Below, piece by piece: positions 62,888 through 64,000 of a stretch of DNA of 64,000 bases. The DNA is from Pithys albifrons albifrons (lineage: Eukaryota > Chordata > Aves > Passeriformes > Thamnophilidae). The translations under genes and the position numbers were made by a program. The first letter of the stretch is position 1. The number at the start of each line of letters is the position of its first letter. Below the pieces are notes generated by a model. The model had not been told where the DNA came from. It made no database searches and saw only the letters and a program-made list of their open reading frames with translations. Location of the stretch: assembly GCF_047495875.1 (NCBI RefSeq), contig NC_092470.1, forward strand, positions 18,216,001 to 18,280,000, read 5' to 3'.

Positions 62888-64000
62888 GTAAGTGCAGTCT
62901 CATCTTGTCTTTACTGAAAAACCTCACAGTGGTGTCAGTTCCTCAAAAGCAGTTCTTTATTTTGACTGTTTTGCACAATTGGAAGAACCAAGTGGTGATT
63001 TTTTTAAGCTGCATTGGAGTTACCAAGTGTTGTAACTTCTTACCAGGCACTGAACTTTTCCCTGCCGTGCCCTTTGGACTGCAGCAATACTTGCATTTTT
63101 ATGTCAGTGCTGTTCAGTAGCACTGTGCTGCTCCTGCTTTGGTGTGTCTCTGCAGGTGTAATTACAGCATTCTGAAAAGATCTTCTTTGGCCAAATTTCT
63201 CACTTAGTGTGGAATTCCCTGAACTTACCAAAGTGTTGCACCAAAGACAATTTAGCTCAGTTCTCAGCCTCAGTATTTGCAGGAGTGGATGTTTGGTACT
63301 GGTTGTGGTGCCAATCAAAATGAAGCAAATACAGACTGTATTGTTTGTGTTGCTGTGTGTATCCTGCTAATCATTTCCTAGCAGTGCTCTGAAGAAACCA
63401 ATAAATCTTGGAAGCTGATAGCCAGGGTCTGTCTTCATTTTGGATGATGATCAGAATTTCTTTTGAAAACAAATTAGAGATCTTGCCAGAAATTAAATTC
63501 ACTGTATTTTTTTGGTCTTCAGTAAAAAGATATGATGGCACTTTTTCATTTAAAGAGTATTTTGTCTCCGCTGAACAAAATGGAGCACTGATGGAGGGCA
63601 GGCAGCCACTGAGATTCATTATTCCACAGGAAGCCAAAATAAATGACAGTTCCCCCACTTTGTGCCTTTACCTGTCCTGGTGACTGAAGGTCAGTTCTGC
63701 AAACACATGGAACTCCCCTTGGAACGTGTTCATAGCAAGGAATTAGAGAAGCAACTGTTGACCTTTCAGTATTTGCCCACTGGCTACTTAGTGTGGCAAC
63801 TGGGTAAAAAGTTCTTTGAACATCAGGTCAGGCAGTTGAATTGGTGAATAAAAATGCTGCAACCCCAGGGCTGAGAGCACAGGATTGGCTTTCCACTCTG
63901 CATCCATCCTTTGGCCATGTGCAGCAAAGATATGAAATATTGAAGAGTGGTTTCCATCAGGTAAGCAGGATTTTAAATGGAGGAAACTTCCTCAGTTGAA
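62888..64000 (+). other. MEF2A: Start of the next MEF2A intron; nothing else seen
   Basis: The intron begins GTAAGT at 62888 and continues past the window end. AT-rich noncoding sequence, with only short frames and no repeat or RNA gene recognised. Confidence 0.75.

Overview
The window is a piece of a bird genome, most likely a songbird (passerine). It holds the 5' part of one gene, MEF2A (myocyte enhancer factor 2A), on the + strand. The evidence is an intact MADS/MEF2 coding region split by GT-AG introns, CR1 retrotransposon 3' ends (the typical bird LINE), and a tRNA-Ile-headed SINE with a CR1-like tail, a type I know as TguSINE1 from zebra finch. No bacterial-style genes, CRISPR arrays or mobile gene systems are present. 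Nearly all open frames are chance frames, frames through GC-rich repeats, or CR1 ORF2 relics.

Layout. 1-1035 is upstream DNA with nothing recognisable. 1035-1765 is TA-rich simple sequence interrupted by the SINE (about 1371-1510). About 1790-3880 is a strong CpG island that should be the MEF2A promoter. It has a perfect NRF1 site, inverted CCAAT boxes, a C-rich minisatellite, an abrupt switch to G-rich sequence, and a series of 5' splice-site-like GTGAG/GTAAG motifs where a noncoding first exon should end. Intron 1 (about 33 kb, to 36625) has a perfect 28-bp minisatellite, a 44-bp minisatellite and several CpG-retaining blocks that look like candidate enhancers.

MEF2A exons. The 5'UTR/start exon is 36626-36822 (ATG at 36769). 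The main MADS/MEF2 exon is 40672-40875. The mutually exclusive exons are alpha1 at 58602-58733 and alpha2 at 58799-58936. The common exons are 61710-61929 and 62828-62887. The window ends in the next intron, so most of the transactivation region, the beta exon, the nuclear localisation signal and the stop codon lie outside. With alpha2 the visible exons encode about 225 residues.

The intron before the alpha exons (40876-58601) carries two CR1 loci that share an unusual inverted-repeat cassette, and a CpG-rich motif cluster at about 56100-57360. The last complete intron (61930-62827) is mostly an antisense CR1 that ends a few tens of bases from the 3' splice site.

The window contains no clearly new biological system. 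The points most worth following are the short alpha1-alpha2 intron, the CR1 hairpin cassette, the CR1 abutting a splice acceptor, the skew switch with repeated donor motifs in the promoter, and the candidate regulatory block before the alpha exons.
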